Assembly: GCF_000165505.1 (NCBI RefSeq)
Contig: NC_014633.1
Coordinates: forward strand, 310,001 to 374,000
DNA length: 64,000 bases
Origin: Ilyobacter polytropus DSM 2926
Lineage (GTDB): Bacteria; Fusobacteriota; Fusobacteriia; Fusobacteriales; Fusobacteriaceae
Reading direction: 5' to 3'
Shown here: one piece after another, positions 63,342 through 64,000 of the stretch
How positions within the stretch are numbered: the stretch's first letter is position 1
Layout: each line of letters opens with the position of its first letter
Notes under the pieces: model-generated
Database searches by the model: none
Told to the model about the DNA's origin: nothing
What the model saw: only the letters and a program-made list of their open reading frames with translations
Made by a program: the position numbers and the translations under genes

Positions 63342-64000
63342 ATGGATTATAAGAAAATTGCTCAGGAGATAATTATTGGTATAGGGGGAAGAGAGAATAT
63401 ATCAAGTGCAGCTCACTGTGCCACAAGACTAAGACTGGTACTAAATGACGAAACTAGTGTAAATAAAGAGAATATTGAAAAAATAGAGGGTGTAAAAGGA
63501 GCTTTTTCAACTGCAGGTCAGTATCAGATAATTCTGGGGCAGGGAGTTGTAAATAAGGTATATGCAGAGATGACAGGAGCGGGAGAGATAAAAGCCTCTT
63601 CTAAAAGTGAAGCAACCAAAGAAGCTATGAAAAATCTTAATATTGTTCAAAAAATTGCCAGAACATTATCAAATATATTTGTTCCTGTAATACCGGCAAT
63701 CGTAGCATCGGGTCTTTTGATGGGACTTTTAGGTATGGGTGCAAGATTCAACTGGTTTGATTCATCTAGTGATATGTTTGCCCTTCTGGACATGTTTTCC
63801 AATGCGGCTTTTGTATTTTTACCGGTACTGATTGCATTCTCAGCAGCCAGAGAATTTGACTGCAACCCTTATCTTGCAGCAGCTCTCGGAGGGATTTTGA
63901 TACATCCGGCACTTCAAAATGCCTGGACTGTGGGAGGAGGGATCACAGGATTCTTCCAAATTGGAGGACTTAAGGTAGCAAAGTTAGGTTATCAGGGAAC
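63342..64000 (+). CDS. PTS EIIBC permease, sucrose/trehalose type (3' end outside window)
   Basis: The frame is open to the window edge. The N-terminal EIIB domain holds the phosphocysteine in SSAAHCATRLRLVL, with GVKGAFSTAGQYQIILGQGVVNKVY after it. The EIIC domain begins near residue 100: IFVPVIPAIVASGLLMGLLGMG, FLPVLIAFSAAREF and PYLAAALGGILIHPALQNAW. This is the glucose-superfamily subgroup containing ScrA and TreB. Sucrose, trehalose or another glucoside is possible; the visible part does not decide. GGAGG precedes the ATG by six bases. Confidence 0.9.
   Translation, partial: MDYKKIAQEIIIGIGGRENISSAAHCATRLRLVLNDETSVNKENIEKIEGVKGAFSTAGQYQIILGQGVVNKVYAEMTGAGEIKASSKSEATKEAMKNLNIVQKIARTLSNIFVPVIPAIVASGLLMGLLGMGARFNWFDSSSDMFALLDMFSNAAFVFLPVLIAFSAAREFDCNPYLAAALGGILIHPALQNAWTVGGGITGFFQIGGLKVAKLGYQG

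Overview
The window is about 64 kb of AT-rich, gene-dense bacterial chromosome. Genes have strong GGAGG-type ribosome binding sites, prefer AGA and ATA codons, and sit between many intrinsic terminators. The mix suggests a fermentative member of the Fusobacteriota (an Ilyobacter/Propionigenium-like organism). The evidence is the low GC, a GltBD pair beside a separate NfnB/GltA-like protein, AddAB and SbcCD, LuxS, a YbdG-type MscS channel, TrpXYZ-like transport genes, a stand-alone ThiD2-like protein and a PTS locus. The phylum assignment is an inference, since no rRNA or marker comparison is possible here.

Layout. 1-6.3 kb: the end of an NfnB/GltA-like flavoprotein, a broken diguanylate cyclase gene, a REC-PAS-PAS-GGDEF-EAL protein and luxS. 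6.5-13.8 kb: an orphan MsmK/UgpC-type ATPase, then a tryptophan-type ABC transporter locus. This locus has two tandem lipoprotein genes, a permease and an ATPase, with duplicated promoter-operator modules and a Trp-codon leader peptide followed by attenuator hairpins. A WYL-domain regulator and a small MscS-like gene follow. 13.8-20.9 kb: ThiD2-like protein, a Cys-rich PAS diguanylate cyclase, a MATE exporter, a small ACT-like regulator, pcm, ugd, a cNMP-binding-domain protein and a lone pilin-like protein. 21-36.4 kb: addB-addA, an ArsB/NhaD-like permease, a degenerate GGDEF protein, a YbdG-like channel, sbcDC and a methyltransferase. 36.4-45.4 kb: fabK, a nitronate monooxygenase-like gene, a PHP phosphatase and gltBD with a terminator in its leader. 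46.7-50.3 kb: serC, a HAD hydrolase, an alanine/ornithine-racemase-like gene and a membrane protein. 50.4-61.3 kb: two identical, inverted IS3-family elements bracket an HD-GYP protein, a diguanylate cyclase gene with an in-frame stop, a PEP-utilising/FMN-binding gene pair and an AraC regulator. The second IS copy interrupts a GGDEF-like gene. 61.6-64 kb: a LacI-type regulator, EIIA-Glc and the start of a PTS EIIBC gene.

Three themes stand out. First, the tryptophan transporter looks doubly controlled: a palindromic operator overlaps the -10 region of both promoters, and a WWW leader peptide precedes competing hairpins. Second, there are seven cyclic-di-GMP-type genes, of which two active-looking cyclases carry single lesions. 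Two other GGDEF domains have lost the catalytic motif but kept the RxxD inhibitory-site motif, so they may be receptors, though one of these genes is broken by the IS. Third, a family of three MITE-like repeats with matching TGAATTTAT-type inverted ends occupies intergenic gaps. No CRISPR array, rRNA or tRNA was seen.
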